Shown here: piece after piece, positions 1 through 8,757 of the stretch
Numbering within the stretch: position 1 is the first letter of the stretch
Layout: each line of letters begins with the position of its first letter
Assembly: GCF_001307155.1 (NCBI RefSeq)
Contig: NZ_CP012830.1
Coordinates: forward strand, 1,977,501-2,041,500
DNA length: 64,000 nucleotides
Reading direction: 5' to 3'
Origin: Pseudomonas fluorescens
GTDB taxonomy: Bacteria; Pseudomonadota; Gammaproteobacteria; Pseudomonadales; Pseudomonadaceae
Notes under the pieces: generated by a model
Told to the model about the DNA's origin: nothing
Databases searched by the model: none
The model's input: the letters and a program-made list of their open reading frames with translations, nothing else
Made by a program: the position numbers and the translations under genes

Positions 1-10
1 ACACGAATCC

Positions 11-34
11 GTAGGAGCAAGGCTTGCCCGCGAT
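11..34. repeat. Single REP palindrome
   Basis: A lone copy of the REP core (gtaggagcaaggcttgcccg followed by cgat) lies just beyond the 3' end of the GST-like gene. The same core recurs in pairs at 11102-11186, 23538-23624 and 36926-37010. The partner copy, if there is one, would be outside the window. Confidence 0.75.
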
Positions 35-58
35 TGCGTCCTGAAGAACGCTACAAAC

Positions 59-718
59 TTACTTCTTGGCGCTGATCATCGCCAAAAACCCTGGCATCGC
101 CGCTTCCTTGTCTGCCGCAATGCGCTTTGCATGCGGTGTCTGCTCCAATTGCTCAAGCAACGCCTTGGCGGCTGGCAACTCGGCCAGCAAATCCAGATCG
201 AAGAGCTTTTTACCAACCGCGCAGGCGATGCTGACGCCGTACAGGAAGTACAGGTCCGCCACGCTCAGGGTTGCGCCCGCGACGTACGGCGCGAACTTGC
301 CGTGACGCCCCAGTGACGCAATCCCCAGCAGCAGCTCGGCCCTGGCTTTTTCCTTGATCGCTTCCGGCACCGTCATACCGAAAAAGGCCTCAGGGAAACA
401 GGCGCGAGCCGGTAGTTCGATGTACAACTCGATTTCCTTGGCCAGCGCCAGAACCTGAGCCCGCTCGAACGGTGTTTTGGGCAGCAGCGCAGGACCCGAT
501 TGAGTGTCTTCGAGGTACTGAAGAATCACGCTGGTCTCGTTGATGAACCCTTGTTCGACACCCAACACCGGAACCTTGCCGCGCGGGCTGATGGCCAGCG
601 CCTCAGGGCTTTGACCGGCGTAAAACGCGACTTCCTCAAAGGGCAGGCCCTTCTCCAGCAACGCATGCTTGACCATGTTGTAGTAGTTGCTGACGGAAAA
701 TCCATAAAGCTTGAGCAT
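59..718 (-). CDS. Glutathione S-transferase family protein
   Basis: Cytosolic GST-type protein of 219 aa, the usual length for this fold. The N-terminal thioredoxin-like domain begins MLKLYGFSVSNYYNMVKHAL. It has the GKVPVL segment (cis-proline loop) and NETSVIL, where the E-S/T pair normally contacts the gamma-glutamyl part of glutathione. The helical C-terminal domain follows from about residue 90. I start at 718 because GGAGG sits 7 nt upstream; an in-frame ATG at 796 would add 26 unrelated residues. The substrate cannot be told from sequence. Confidence 0.85.
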   Translation of the reverse strand: MLKLYGFSVSNYYNMVKHALLEKGLPFEEVAFYAGQSPEALAISPRGKVPVLGVEQGFINETSVILQYLEDTQSGPALLPKTPFERAQVLALAKEIELYIELPARACFPEAFFGMTVPEAIKEKARAELLLGIASLGRHGKFAPYVAGATLSVADLYFLYGVSIACAVGKKLFDLDLLAELPAAKALLEQLEQTPHAKRIAADKEAAMPGFLAMISAKK

Positions 719-843
719 CACATAGCCTCCAGGCCGTGCAGGGGGTTGGCAGCCACTGTTATAGAACGTCGGGAGCACTCTCGCCAGCAGCATCACACGG
801 CTGAATGCAGGTAAACTGGCGACCTTTCCTTTTGGAGCCTGCC

Positions 844-1128
844 ATGAGCGAGCCTAGCGATATCGACAACGACGAAGAAGAATTCGCCGAAACCACCCTG
901 ATCGAAGCCATCGAAAACCAGATCGAAAGCGACAACCCGCCAGCAGCCAAGGCGACGTTCAACAAACTGACCCTGGTCGGTTACGAGCGTGAAGAAATCC
1001 TGCAATTGATGGCTCATGTTCTGGCCATTGAAATTGACGCACTCCTCGAAGAAGACCGCGCGTTCAATACCGAGTGGTATGAAGCCGCGCTGCGCGCACT
1101 GCCAGAGTTGCCGCCAGAAAAGAACTAA
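844..1128 (+). CDS. Conserved acidic small protein of unknown function
   Basis: A 94-aa protein with a very acidic N-terminus (SEPSDIDNDEEEFAETT) and a predicted helical remainder. It has no signal peptide or membrane segment. I chose the ATG at 844 because GGAG lies about 9 nt upstream (tttggagcctgccATG); an in-frame start at 805 has no such site. I do not recognise a named family, though I recall a similar gene beside cyaA in other pseudomonads. It is probably a real gene given its codon use and clean start. Confidence 0.7.
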   Translation: MSEPSDIDNDEEEFAETTLIEAIENQIESDNPPAAKATFNKLTLVGYEREEILQLMAHVLAIEIDALLEEDRAFNTEWYEAALRALPELPPEKN

Positions 1129-1156
1129 ACCCCTATCGCGCGGGCACGGCTCTCAT

Positions 1157-1288
1157 TGTGGCGAGGGAGCTTGCTCCCGCTCGATTGCGCAGCAATCGCA
1201 AAACCTCTGGATACAGTGCAACTGGTAAAATGTGGTTGCAGGGTTTAGGGCAGCTTCGCAGCCCAACGGGAGCAAGCTCCCTCGCCAC
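1157..1288. repeat. REPIN-like inverted pair of REP palindromes
   Basis: Two inverted arms, tgtggcgagggagcttgctc at 1157 and its near-complement ending 1288, flank about 86 bp. They fill most of the gap at 1129-1415. The same arms occur at 49090-49184 and 51794-51888. No other gene is visible in this gap. Confidence 0.85.
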
Positions 1289-1415
1289 GGGTACTGCGCC
1301 TGCAAGCTCGTTCAACTGCCTGCAACGAAAAGCTCTAAGGCAACACTGGACAGCTCGCCCGAGTGCGTTCACCTTAGGGGCGCTGTCGTCTATTCCTAGA
1401 AAGTCTGGAGTCCTT

Positions 1416-1661
1416 ATGTCGCTTACCCCTGAGCTGGTTGCCGAACTGGAAATCCTTGCACTCTTCAACCTGGACAGTTCCCAGGAAGGTTTGAAAATTC
1501 ATCAGACCGCTGCCCCGAAAGCCATTGCCGCCGCACAACGCCTGTTCGACAAAGAGTTGATCACCCAGCCCGATGGCGGTTATCTGACCAGCCTGGGCCG
1601 TGACGCCGCACAGAATATTCAGACCGTTCTGACCATTCTGTCTGTCCAAGAAACCGCATAA
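1416..1661 (+). CDS. TIGR02647-family small protein (putative DNA-binding)
   Basis: An 81-aa protein beginning MSLTPELVAELEILALFNL. It matches my memory of the short gamma-proteobacterial family TIGR02647, which has a compact helical, winged-helix-like pattern (AAAQRLFDKELITQPDGGYLTSLGRDAA). The start at 1416 is preceded by GGAG (ctggagtccttATG). A longer frame open from 1158 runs through the REP pair and is not coding. The function is unknown; it sits alone before cyaA. Confidence 0.75.
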   Translation: MSLTPELVAELEILALFNLDSSQEGLKIHQTAAPKAIAAAQRLFDKELITQPDGGYLTSLGRDAAQNIQTVLTILSVQETA

Positions 1662-1845
1662 CCGCTGCCGTATCGCCCACGGGAACCCCTGCTACGGGAT
1701 TTCCGCGGGCAGACTGTCGCTCATCGATAGAAATTTGACGCCAGAAACCAAAATTCAGCTTAAAAGTCCTGAGCATCAGGCTGTAAACTGCCCATCGCCC
1801 TGAGACCTTCCCACGTTCGAGCACTGCGAGCCGGTTTGAGCTGAC

Positions 1846-4695
1846 ATGACCCGCACCCATGAAATCCGCCCTGATCTGGACGAAGGAATCGATCGCAAGG
1901 TTCTCAGCCAGTTGCGTGCGCGCTTTCTGAAGCTCAATGACGGCCGACTGGCCCGAGCCATGGAAGGGTTGTCACCCCGCCAGCAAGGGGTTTTGACCCT
2001 GCTGCCGCTGTTCTTCCATGTTAATCACCCGCTGTTGCCAGGTTACGTCTCGGGCAGCACGCCGGCCGGGCTGTCGAATTTCGAACCTGACGCCACGGCG
2101 CTCGCCGAAGCGCAACGCCTGACCCGCTCCTTCTCCTACAAGCCCCGCCACGGCAATCCGCCGCGGCCGATTCAGGGTCTGTTCCTGATGGGCAGCCTCG
2201 GCACCCTCGCCCAGGCCGATCAAAGTGACATGGACGTGTGGGTTTGCCACGCCCCGGACCTGAGCGAAAGCGAACTCGCCGAACTGCGTAAAAAATGCCA
2301 ACTGCTCGAAATCTGGGCCGCCAGCCAGGGCGCCGAGGCGCATTTCTTTCTGATCGACCCGCAACGTTTCGTCCGCGGCGAACGCGACACCCAATTGAGC
2401 TCCGACGACTGCGGCACCACCCAGCATTACTTGCTGCTCGATGAGTTCTATCGCACCGCCATCTGGCTCGCGGGGCGCACGCCGATCTGGTGGCTGGTGC
2501 CGGTGTACGAAGAGACCGGCTACGACCAGTACACCCATACATTGCTGTCCAAACGCTTTATCCGCGCCGATGAAACCCTCGATCTCGGCCACCTGGCGCA
2601 GATTCCGCCCGGCGAATTCATCGGCGCCGGGCTCTGGCAGTTGTTCAAAGGTATCGAGTCACCCTACAAATCGGTGCTCAAGCTGCTGCTGACCGAGGTC
2701 TACGCCAGCGAACACCCGAACGTCAAATGCCTGAGCCTGCGCTTCAAGCAAGCCGTGTTCGCCAACCGTCTCGATCTGGATGAGCTCGACCCGTACATCG
2801 TGGTCTACCGGCGCATTGAGGAATACCTCACGGCCCGAGGCGAGCCGGAACGGCTGGAGCTGGTTCGGCGCGCCTTGTACCTCAAGGTCAACCGCAAGCT
2901 GACCGGCAACAGCGGCCAGCGCAACAAAAGCTGGCAGCGCCTGCTGCTGGAGCGGCTGGCTGAGGAATGGGGCTGGGATCAGCGGCAACTGGCAATGCTC
3001 GACAGCCGCAGCCAATGGAAGGTCCGTCAGGTCAGCGCCGAACGCCGGGCCCTGGTGAATGAACTCAACTACAGCTACCGCTTCCTGACCCAGTTCGCCC
3101 GTACCGAGCAGAGCGTCAGCCTGATCAACAAGCGCGACCTCAATGTACTGGGTCGCAGGCTGTATGCCGCCTTCGAACGCAAGGCCGACAAGATCGAGTT
3201 CATCAACCCCGGGATCGCACCGGATCTTGCCGAAGACACACTGACCCTCGTCCAGTCAGCAAACAAGAAAGAGCCTGGGCAGAGCCACTGGGGTTTGTAC
3301 AACGGCAACCTGGGCAATCTGGAGTGGGAACATTTCGCGCCGATCAAGCGCTGTCGCGAACTGCTGGAACTCCTGACCTGGTGCCACCGTAACGGCGTGA
3401 TCGACAGCAGCACGCGCCTGGCCTTGCACCCCGGCAGCAGCGACCTGAGCGAGTTCGAGCTGTTCAATCTGCTGGGCAGCCTGCAACAGGCTATCGCGCT
3501 GCCCCTGACCAGCGTCAGCGAAGAACAACTGCTGCATGCCAGCGTGCCGAGCGAGGTGTTGATTCTGGTGAACGTGGGTGTCGACCCGCTCAAGCATCAC
3601 CGCGACCTGAACATCCTGATGACCACCGAGCGCACAGACTCGCTGAGCTACGCCGGGGTGCGCGAAAATCTGGTGCTGACCCTTGATCAGGTCACGCTCA
3701 ACAGCTGGAACGAAGTGCTGGTCAGCCGCTACGACGGCGCCCACGCCCTGCTCGATTGTCTGCGCGATTACCTGAACAACCTGCCGGGCGGGCCCCAACA
3801 ACCCCGGTTGCGCGTGCGCTGCTTCTGCCATAACCGTGCGCAGTTCATCGCCCAACGTGTCGAAGAAGTCCTCGATACCGCGCAGAACCTGCTGCTCAGC
3901 AAACTCAATCATCGCTACCTGATCCAGGTCCAGCAGCATTACCACGTACTGGAACTGGTGCCCGGCCAGGTCAATCATGTCGCGCTGACCAGCCCGTCGG
4001 CACTGCTCGATTACCTGAACCAGGACCTGATCCGCTACAGCCCGCTGCAACTGGACCCGATGGCACTGGTGGACCACGACCTGGCGCTGATCCTGCCGAT
4101 GGGCCAGCCCGACTGCATTCAGGTGTTTTACCGCATCAACGATGCCCACGCCGAGTTGTACGTGCTGGATGAATTCAATGCCCTGTGGCAACAGCGCCAG
4201 CCGTATCACGACGAGCAAAGCCTGCTGGTGCCACTGCAACGTTTCCTGCAATCGATCCTGTTTCGCCGTGACGCACTGTTGCCGATGGACCCCGCCCAAC
4301 CGGTGACGGTTCTGGAAACCCTGTACTACCAACTGCTGCCATCGGGCACTAATCGTGCACGCCGGGTCGAGCCACGCCCGGCGCCGCAGACACCGGTGAA
4401 CAAGCCGTTCTACGACGTCCAGGCAATCGTCGGCAAAGCCGTACCGGGGCAAGGCCAGGTCACCTTGTATTGCAATCAGCGAGAGTTTTCCGAGCTGGAG
4501 CATGGCGACCAGCTATTTGCCGTGGTCGCGCAGGAGATCGTCGGGCAGCGTCGCGAGGCGCAACACTATCTCTGCTACATCACCGACCTGGACCTGTCCG
4601 GCCTGCTCGGTGATGGTCAGGGTTCGAGCAATCTTTACCTGCGCTACAAGGCAGACCTGGAGCGCGCATTGAACAAGGCGCTCGAACAGGCCTGA
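1846..4695 (+). CDS. cyaA: Class I adenylate cyclase
   Basis: A 949-aa cytosolic enzyme making cAMP from ATP. The N-terminal catalytic region carries the class I nucleotidyltransferase signature, GSLGTLAQ followed by QSDMDVWVCH at about residues 117-133. A long regulatory C-terminal region follows. The length is in the range of enterobacterial CyaA. The 183-bp upstream gap should hold its promoter. It is convergent with rnk, with only 6 bp between the stop codons and no clear terminator there, so the two transcripts probably overlap. Confidence 0.95.
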   Translation: MTRTHEIRPDLDEGIDRKVLSQLRARFLKLNDGRLARAMEGLSPRQQGVLTLLPLFFHVNHPLLPGYVSGSTPAGLSNFEPDATALAEAQRLTRSFSYKPRHGNPPRPIQGLFLMGSLGTLAQADQSDMDVWVCHAPDLSESELAELRKKCQLLEIWAASQGAEAHFFLIDPQRFVRGERDTQLSSDDCGTTQHYLLLDEFYRTAIWLAGRTPIWWLVPVYEETGYDQYTHTLLSKRFIRADETLDLGHLAQIPPGEFIGAGLWQLFKGIESPYKSVLKLLLTEVYASEHPNVKCLSLRFKQAVFANRLDLDELDPYIVVYRRIEEYLTARGEPERLELVRRALYLKVNRKLTGNSGQRNKSWQRLLLERLAEEWGWDQRQLAMLDSRSQWKVRQVSAERRALVNELNYSYRFLTQFARTEQSVSLINKRDLNVLGRRLYAAFERKADKIEFINPGIAPDLAEDTLTLVQSANKKEPGQSHWGLYNGNLGNLEWEHFAPIKRCRELLELLTWCHRNGVIDSSTRLALHPGSSDLSEFELFNLLGSLQQAIALPLTSVSEEQLLHASVPSEVLILVNVGVDPLKHHRDLNILMTTERTDSLSYAGVRENLVLTLDQVTLNSWNEVLVSRYDGAHALLDCLRDYLNNLPGGPQQPRLRVRCFCHNRAQFIAQRVEEVLDTAQNLLLSKLNHRYLIQVQQHYHVLELVPGQVNHVALTSPSALLDYLNQDLIRYSPLQLDPMALVDHDLALILPMGQPDCIQVFYRINDAHAELYVLDEFNALWQQRQPYHDEQSLLVPLQRFLQSILFRRDALLPMDPAQPVTVLETLYYQLLPSGTNRARRVEPRPAPQTPVNKPFYDVQAIVGKAVPGQGQVTLYCNQREFSELEHGDQLFAVVAQEIVGQRREAQHYLCYITDLDLSGLLGDGQGSSNLYLRYKADLERALNKALEQA

Positions 4696-4701
4696 GGCGT
4701 G

Positions 4702-5112
4702 TCAGAACGCGCAGTCGCCGCCATTCTTGGGTTGCGACTCAACCTCAAGCAGGGTCAGCTTCAAGGTCTTGCCACCCGGTGCCGGCCAGTCGATGTGCTG
4801 GCCAACCTTCAAACCGAGCAATGCGCTGCCTACCGGCGCCAGAATGGAAATCCGGCCTTCGTCGGCATTGGCGTCCTGTGGATAAACCAGGGTCAGGTGA
4901 TAGTCCTTGCCGCTGCTTTCTTCACGGCAATGCACACGCGAGTTCATGGTCACGACATCGGCAGGCACTTCATCGTGACCGACCAGCGTATCGGCGCGAT
5001 CCAGTTCGGTTTGCAGCGCGATAACACCTGGCAGCGAGTCATCCAGGCTGTCGATCAAACGCTCCAGACGTTGCACGTCCAGGCGGGTAAGGATGATGGA
5101 AGGTGCGGTCAT
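4702..5112 (-). CDS. rnk: Regulator of nucleoside diphosphate kinase
   Basis: A 136-aa protein beginning MTAPSIILTRLDVQRLERLI. It has a short helical N-terminus and a GreA/GreB-like C-terminal domain (RISILAPVGSALLGLKVGQHIDWP). In Pseudomonas and E. coli, Rnk affects nucleoside diphosphate kinase levels, and related proteins bind RNA polymerase. An AAGGAG lies 12 nt upstream of the ATG, which is rather long spacing. A frame open to 5340 runs through the repeat block and is not coding. A terminator-like hairpin lies only 38 nt upstream of the start. Confidence 0.92.
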   Translation of the reverse strand: MTAPSIILTRLDVQRLERLIDSLDDSLPGVIALQTELDRADTLVGHDEVPADVVTMNSRVHCREESSGKDYHLTLVYPQDANADEGRISILAPVGSALLGLKVGQHIDWPAPGGKTLKLTLLEVESQPKNGGDCAF

Positions 5113-5149
5113 GATTAAGGCAGACTCCTTTTTTCTGCACGACAAAAGC

Positions 5150-5178
5150 AAAACCCCGCCAGAAATAGGCGGGGTTTT
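5150..5178 (-). terminator. Terminator-like hairpin in the rnk leader
   Basis: A perfect 11-bp stem (aaaaccccgcc / ggcggggtttt) with a 7-nt loop and T runs on both sides. It lies 38 nt upstream of the rnk ATG, which leaves no room for a full promoter plus RBS between it and the gene. It is therefore either inside the rnk leader or a terminator for transcription entering from the repeat block. Confidence 0.75.
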
Positions 5179-5244
5179 CACCGGCCTCGATGAGTTGAGG
5201 CGTACCCGGACACTATCACAGCTCAAAAAATATACAAGCCGCCG

Positions 5245-5289
5245 CCCCCCCAACCAACCAACCAACCAACCACTCAGGCCACCCCCCCC
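5245..5289. repeat. Simple-sequence tract: C7, (CCAA)5, C8
   Basis: A run of seven C (5245-5251) leads into five CCAA units (5250-5269), then a run of eight C (5282-5289). The 9-mer actcaggcc occurs at 5272-5280 and again at 5290-5298. Such tracts are prone to slippage. Confidence 0.85.
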
Positions 5290-5344
5290 ACTCAGGCCGG
5301 CCGGTAGGCCGCCGTGCTGTTGCTGCTGATCTTGATCCACCCGC

Positions 5345-5600
5345 CCCTATCGGGAGGCCGAGTGGAGGTGTTCATCAGGGGGTGGGCGCGCAGCGCCGTA
5401 CGGCGCAGCCGGACACATCGAGAGGAGGTCGTCGCGCAGCAGACCGTAGGCGATGCCCCCTGATGGACACCGGAGTGAGGGAACGCCGAGCCTAGGCGAG
5501 GTGCCGGACGCTTGGGGCGAAGACCTTTGCTTCCTTTGGGGCGTCTGCCAAAGGGAGTCGCCGTCAGGGCGAAACCCTAAGTGGCCGTTACCGCAGCAAT
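5345..5600. repeat. Probable dispersed GC-rich intergenic repeat
   Basis: A compact GC-rich block without a credible gene. It contains phrases that I associate, from memory only, with a dispersed intergenic repeat of fluorescens-group genomes (for example gcgcagcgccgtacggcgc and gaggaggtcgtcgcgcagca). It is followed directly by a REP palindrome. A genome self-comparison would decide it. Confidence 0.45.
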
Positions 5601-5642
5601 GGATATGTACACCTGCTAGAGATCGGCCGGCTGTCAGGCCGC

Positions 5643-5667
5643 CATCGCGAGCAAGCTCGGCTCCTAC
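5643..5667. repeat. Single REP palindrome
   Basis: The core catcgcgagcaagctcggct, followed by cctac, is the same variant found as an inverted pair at 63552-63643. Confidence 0.75.
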
Positions 5668-5678
5668 GAGTACGAGGA

Positions 5679-5903
5679 CTAGCGCGGGGATAAGTTCTTG
5701 CGCTGTTGGGCCTGGGCGCAAATCACCCGGCGGCGATCATCGTCCGCCGAGCGCCATTCGCGGATATCTTCGACGTGGCGAAAGCAACCCAGGCAGACTT
5801 TCTGCTCGTCCAGCCGACAGACACTGGTACACGGCGACGGCACCGCCGCACTGACATTGCTGTACAGCGGCTTTGGCGGTCGGACGGGCGCTGCCTCAGT
5901 CAC
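5679..5903 (-). CDS. DUF1289 domain protein
   Basis: A 74-aa cysteine-containing protein. The DUF1289 signature is clear (SPCTSVCRLDEQKVCLGCFR, then EWRSADDDRR), with four cysteines that could bind a metal or Fe-S cluster. The start is inferred as GTG at 5903, with AAGGG 10 nt upstream; the reading frame is open further but the added residues are antisense to cyaY. The gene starts 5 bp beyond the cyaY stop, so it is very probably co-transcribed with cyaY. The function is unknown. Confidence 0.75.
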   Translation of the reverse strand: MTEAAPVRPPKPLYSNVSAAVPSPCTSVCRLDEQKVCLGCFRHVEDIREWRSADDDRRRVICAQAQQRKNLSPR

Positions 5904-5907
5904 CAGA

Positions 5908-6240
5908 TCACAACCCTTCGAAATCAAGCTTGGCGCCGGCCTGCTCGCCGACAATGCGCTCAAGCATCTCGCCGAGCTGCTCTTCGCTCTTGTCACACAT
6001 CCAGCGTTCGCTTTCTTCGTCATAGTCGAAGTGGAAGCCGCCGGACACGGCCGCCAGCCACAGCTGACGCAGCGGCTCCTGGCGACTGAAGATCAACTGG
6101 CTGCCGCTTTCGAACTTGACGGTGAGCACACCGGCCGAGCTTTCCAGATCAACATCCAGGCCACTGTCATCGAAAATATCCTCCAGCGTTTGCTGGGTGG
6201 CATCGACCAGATCGTGGAAACGGGCTTCAGTCAAACTCAT
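5908..6240 (-). CDS. cyaY: Frataxin-like iron donor
   Basis: A 110-aa frataxin homologue that binds iron through an acidic first helix (DATQQTLEDIFDDSGLDVDL) and modulates Fe-S cluster assembly on IscS. It has the conserved sheet residues SGSQLIFSRQEPLRQLWLAA in outline and a typical bacterial length (about 106-110 aa). It is divergent from lppL-lysA, with 238 bp between, as I recall for other pseudomonads, and is followed immediately by the DUF1289 gene. Confidence 0.93.
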   Translation of the reverse strand: MSLTEARFHDLVDATQQTLEDIFDDSGLDVDLESSAGVLTVKFESGSQLIFSRQEPLRQLWLAAVSGGFHFDYDEESERWMCDKSEEQLGEMLERIVGEQAGAKLDFEGL

Positions 6241-6478
6241 TGCGGGAACCTCAAAAAGTGTCTACTCACGCTCAAGCGCCGCAAGATACGGCCGAGCCCC
6301 AGCGATTGCAAAGGATACCGACCACGCACCAGACAAGAGTAGAAAATATCGACACACCTTGCGCCGCTTGATCGCCTGCCCAGGCAAAGGCCCGCCGGAC
6401 GGGTGGTCCATCGCATAGGCAAGCTGCCGGGTGGCCGGTATACTCCGGCGCAATTAACGCATTTTCAAGGATTTCGCC

Positions 6479-6652
6479 ATGAAGCGCCTGATCTCTTCCC
6501 TTGCTGCGCTCGTCGCGGTTGCCTGCCTTGTCACTGCCTGTGGTCAAAAAGGGCCGCTGTATCTGCCCGATGACAGCAAATCGCCTGAAGAACAGGCGAA
6601 GTCGTCGCAGTCCAAAGCGCACCAGCACAGCACCAGTACCAGCACCTACTAA
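6479..6652 (+). CDS. lppL: LppL-type small lipoprotein
   Basis: A 57-aa lipoprotein missed by longer-ORF scans. The signal peptide MKRLISSLAALVAVACLVTA ends in a lipobox (LVTA-C21). The mature N-terminus CGQKGPLYLPD is the signature of the LptM/LppL family, small outer-membrane lipoproteins; E. coli LptM helps LptD mature. A low-complexity H/S/T tail follows. CAAGG precedes the ATG. lysA starts 9 bp after the stop, so it leads the operon. Confidence 0.9.
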   Translation: MKRLISSLAALVAVACLVTACGQKGPLYLPDDSKSPEEQAKSSQSKAHQHSTSTSTY

Positions 6653-6661
6653 GGGAACATC

Positions 6662-7909
6662 ATGGACGCTTTTAACTACCGTGACGGTGAGCTGTTCGCG
6701 GAAGGTGTTGCCCTGTCCGCCATCGCCGAACGCTTTGGCACACCAACCTACGTCTACTCCCGCGCGCACATCGAAGCCCAGTACCTGGCGTTCGCCGACG
6801 CGCTGGCCGGTACGCCGCACCTGGTCTGCTTTGCGGTCAAGGCCAACTCCAACCTGGGTGTACTGAATGTCCTGGCGCGTTTGGGCGCCGGTTTCGACAT
6901 CGTCTCCGGTGGCGAGCTGGAACGTGTTCTGGCCGCCGGTGGCCAGCCCGACAAGATCGTTTTCTCGGGCGTCGGCAAGACCCGTGAAGACATGCGTCGC
7001 GCCCTGGAAGTCGGCGTGCACTGCTTCAACGTCGAATCCACCGACGAGCTCGAACGCCTGCAAGTCGTCGCGGCCGAGCTTGGCGTTCGCGCGCCGATCT
7101 CGCTGCGGGTCAACCCGGACGTCGATGCCGGCACCCATCCGTACATTTCTACCGGTCTCAAGGAAAACAAGTTCGGCATCGCGATTGCCGACGCCGAAGA
7201 CGTGTACGTCCGCGCCGCCCAACTGCCTAACCTGGAAGTGGTCGGTGTCGATTGCCACATCGGTTCGCAACTGACCACCCTGCCACCGTTCCTCGATGCC
7301 CTCGACCGCCTGCTGGCGCTGATCGATCGCCTGGGCGATTGCGGAATCTACCTGCGCCACATCGACCTCGGTGGTGGTTTGGGCGTGCGTTATCGCGATG
7401 AAGAGCCGCCATTGGCTGCCGACTACATCAAAGCCGTACGCGAACGCATTGATGGTCGCGACCTGACATTGGTGTTCGAGCCGGGCCGCTTCATCGTCGC
7501 CAACGCCGGCGTGCTGCTGACCGAGGTCGAGTACCTCAAGCACACCGAGCACAAAGACTTCGCCATCGTCGACGCAGCCATGAACGACCTGATCCGCCCG
7601 GCGCTGTATCAGGCCTGGATGGACGTCACGGCCGTGCGCCCGCGCGCAACTCCGGCACGCGCCTACGACATCGTCGGGCCGATCTGCGAAACCGGCGACT
7701 TCCTCGCCAAGGACCGTCAGCTGGCACTCGAAGAAGGCGACTTGCTGGCCGTGCATTCGGCCGGTGCGTACGGGTTTGTCATGAGCTCCAACTACAACAC
7801 TCGCGGTCGCGCCGCTGAAGTGCTGGTGGACGGTGATCAGGCAATCGAAGTGCGTCGCCGCGAGACGGTAGCCGAGTTGTTTGCTGGCGAAAGCCTGCTG
7901 CCGGAGTAA
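6662..7909 (+). CDS. lysA: Diaminopimelate decarboxylase
   Basis: A PLP enzyme (415 aa) that turns meso-diaminopimelate into L-lysine, the last step of lysine synthesis. It shows the alanine-racemase-type barrel with the PLP lysine in CFAVKANSN (about residue 60), the glycine-rich phosphate loop GGGLGVRY, and the C-terminal catalytic cysteine in [15 protein letters not shown] sits 5 nt before the ATG. It lies 4 bp before dapF, so both users of diaminopimelate intermediates are in one operon. Confidence 0.97.
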   Translation: MDAFNYRDGELFAEGVALSAIAERFGTPTYVYSRAHIEAQYLAFADALAGTPHLVCFAVKANSNLGVLNVLARLGAGFDIVSGGELERVLAAGGQPDKIVFSGVGKTREDMRRALEVGVHCFNVESTDELERLQVVAAELGVRAPISLRVNPDVDAGTHPYISTGLKENKFGIAIADAEDVYVRAAQLPNLEVVGVDCHIGSQLTTLPPFLDALDRLLALIDRLGDCGIYLRHIDLGGGLGVRYRDEEPPLAADYIKAVRERIDGRDLTLVFEPGRFIVANAGVLLTEVEYLKHTEHKDFAIVDAAMNDLIRPALYQAWMDVTAVRPRATPARAYDIVGPICETGDFLAKDRQLALEEGDLLAVHSAGAYGFVMSSNYNTRGRAAEVLVDGDQAIEVRRRETVAELFAGESLLPE

Positions 7910-7913
7910 ACCC

Positions 7914-8744
7914 ATGCTGCTGCGTTTTACCAAGATGCATGGCCTGGGCAACGACTTCATGGTCCTCGACCTGGTCAGCCAGCACGCGCACATTCTGCCT
8001 AAGCACGCCAAGCAATGGGGCGATCGGCACACCGGTGTCGGTTTCGACCAATTGCTGATCGTCGAAGCGCCGAGCAACCCGGACGTGGATTTCCGTTACC
8101 GGATCTTCAACGCCGACGGTTCCGAAGTCGAGCAATGCGGCAACGGTGCACGCTGCTTCGCACGCTTCGTTCTGGACAAGCGCCTGACCGCCAAGCGGCA
8201 GATTCGCGTCGAGACCAAAAGCGGCATTATCGAACTGGATATCCGCAACGACGGCCAGATCAGCGTCAACATGGGTGCACCGCGCCTGGTGCCGGCAGAC
8301 ATTCCGTTCCAGGCGCCCGCTCAGGCCTTGAGTTATCAGGTCGAGGTCGATGGCCAGACTATCGAACTGGCCGCGGTCTCCATGGGCAATCCCCACGCCG
8401 TCGTGCGGGTCAGCGACATCAACAACGCGCCGGTGCATGAGCTGGGACCGAAGATCGAAAACCACCCGCGCTTCCCGGCGCGGGTCAATGTCGGTTTTCT
8501 CCAGGTCATCGACCGGAGCCGAGCGCAGTTGCGCGTCTGGGAGCGCGGCACCGGGGAAACCCAGGCCTGCGGGACCGGGGCCTGCGCTGCCGCAGTGGCC
8601 GCGATCAGCCAGGGGTGGATGGATTCGCCGCTATTGATCGACCTGCCTGGCGGGCGCTTGTCCATTGAATGGGCAGGTCCTGGCCAACCGGTGATGATGA
8701 CCGGCCCGGCAGTACGCGTATACGAAGGACAAGTGCGTCTTTGA
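7914..8744 (+). CDS. dapF: Diaminopimelate epimerase
   Basis: A 276-aa epimerase converting LL- to meso-diaminopimelate for peptidoglycan and lysine. Both catalytic cysteines are present: EQCGNGARC (about residue 75) and [11 protein letters not shown] (about 219). I use the ATG at 7914 ([15 protein letters not shown]), the conserved N-terminus; an in-frame start at 7881 lies inside lysA. Confidence 0.97.
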   Translation: MLLRFTKMHGLGNDFMVLDLVSQHAHILPKHAKQWGDRHTGVGFDQLLIVEAPSNPDVDFRYRIFNADGSEVEQCGNGARCFARFVLDKRLTAKRQIRVETKSGIIELDIRNDGQISVNMGAPRLVPADIPFQAPAQALSYQVEVDGQTIELAAVSMGNPHAVVRVSDINNAPVHELGPKIENHPRFPARVNVGFLQVIDRSRAQLRVWERGTGETQACGTGACAAAVAAISQGWMDSPLLIDLPGGRLSIEWAGPGQPVMMTGPAVRVYEGQVRL

Positions 8745-8757
8745 GTGAGCGAAATAC

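Larger units (their letters stand above)
5113..5678. other. 566-bp spacer of hairpin, simple repeats and dispersed repeat
   Basis: This stretch between rnk and the DUF1289 gene holds, in order, a strong hairpin (5150-5178), a CCAA/poly-C tract (5245-5289), a GC-rich block of about 290 bp that looks like a dispersed repeat (about 5345-5600), and one REP palindrome (5643-5667). Several overlapping frames are open on both strands, as usual in such GC-rich DNA. None has a good start or a recognisable product. Confidence 0.7.

Noticed and set aside
5453..5854. 133-codon open frame in the repeat block
   Set aside because: It runs through the dispersed-repeat-like DNA and REP into the DUF1289 gene. 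No start signal or domain is seen.
6272..8077. 601-codon open frame on the minus strand opposite lppL-lysA
   Set aside because: It lies antisense to two certain genes, has no ribosome site or recognisable domain, and reflects GC-rich third positions.
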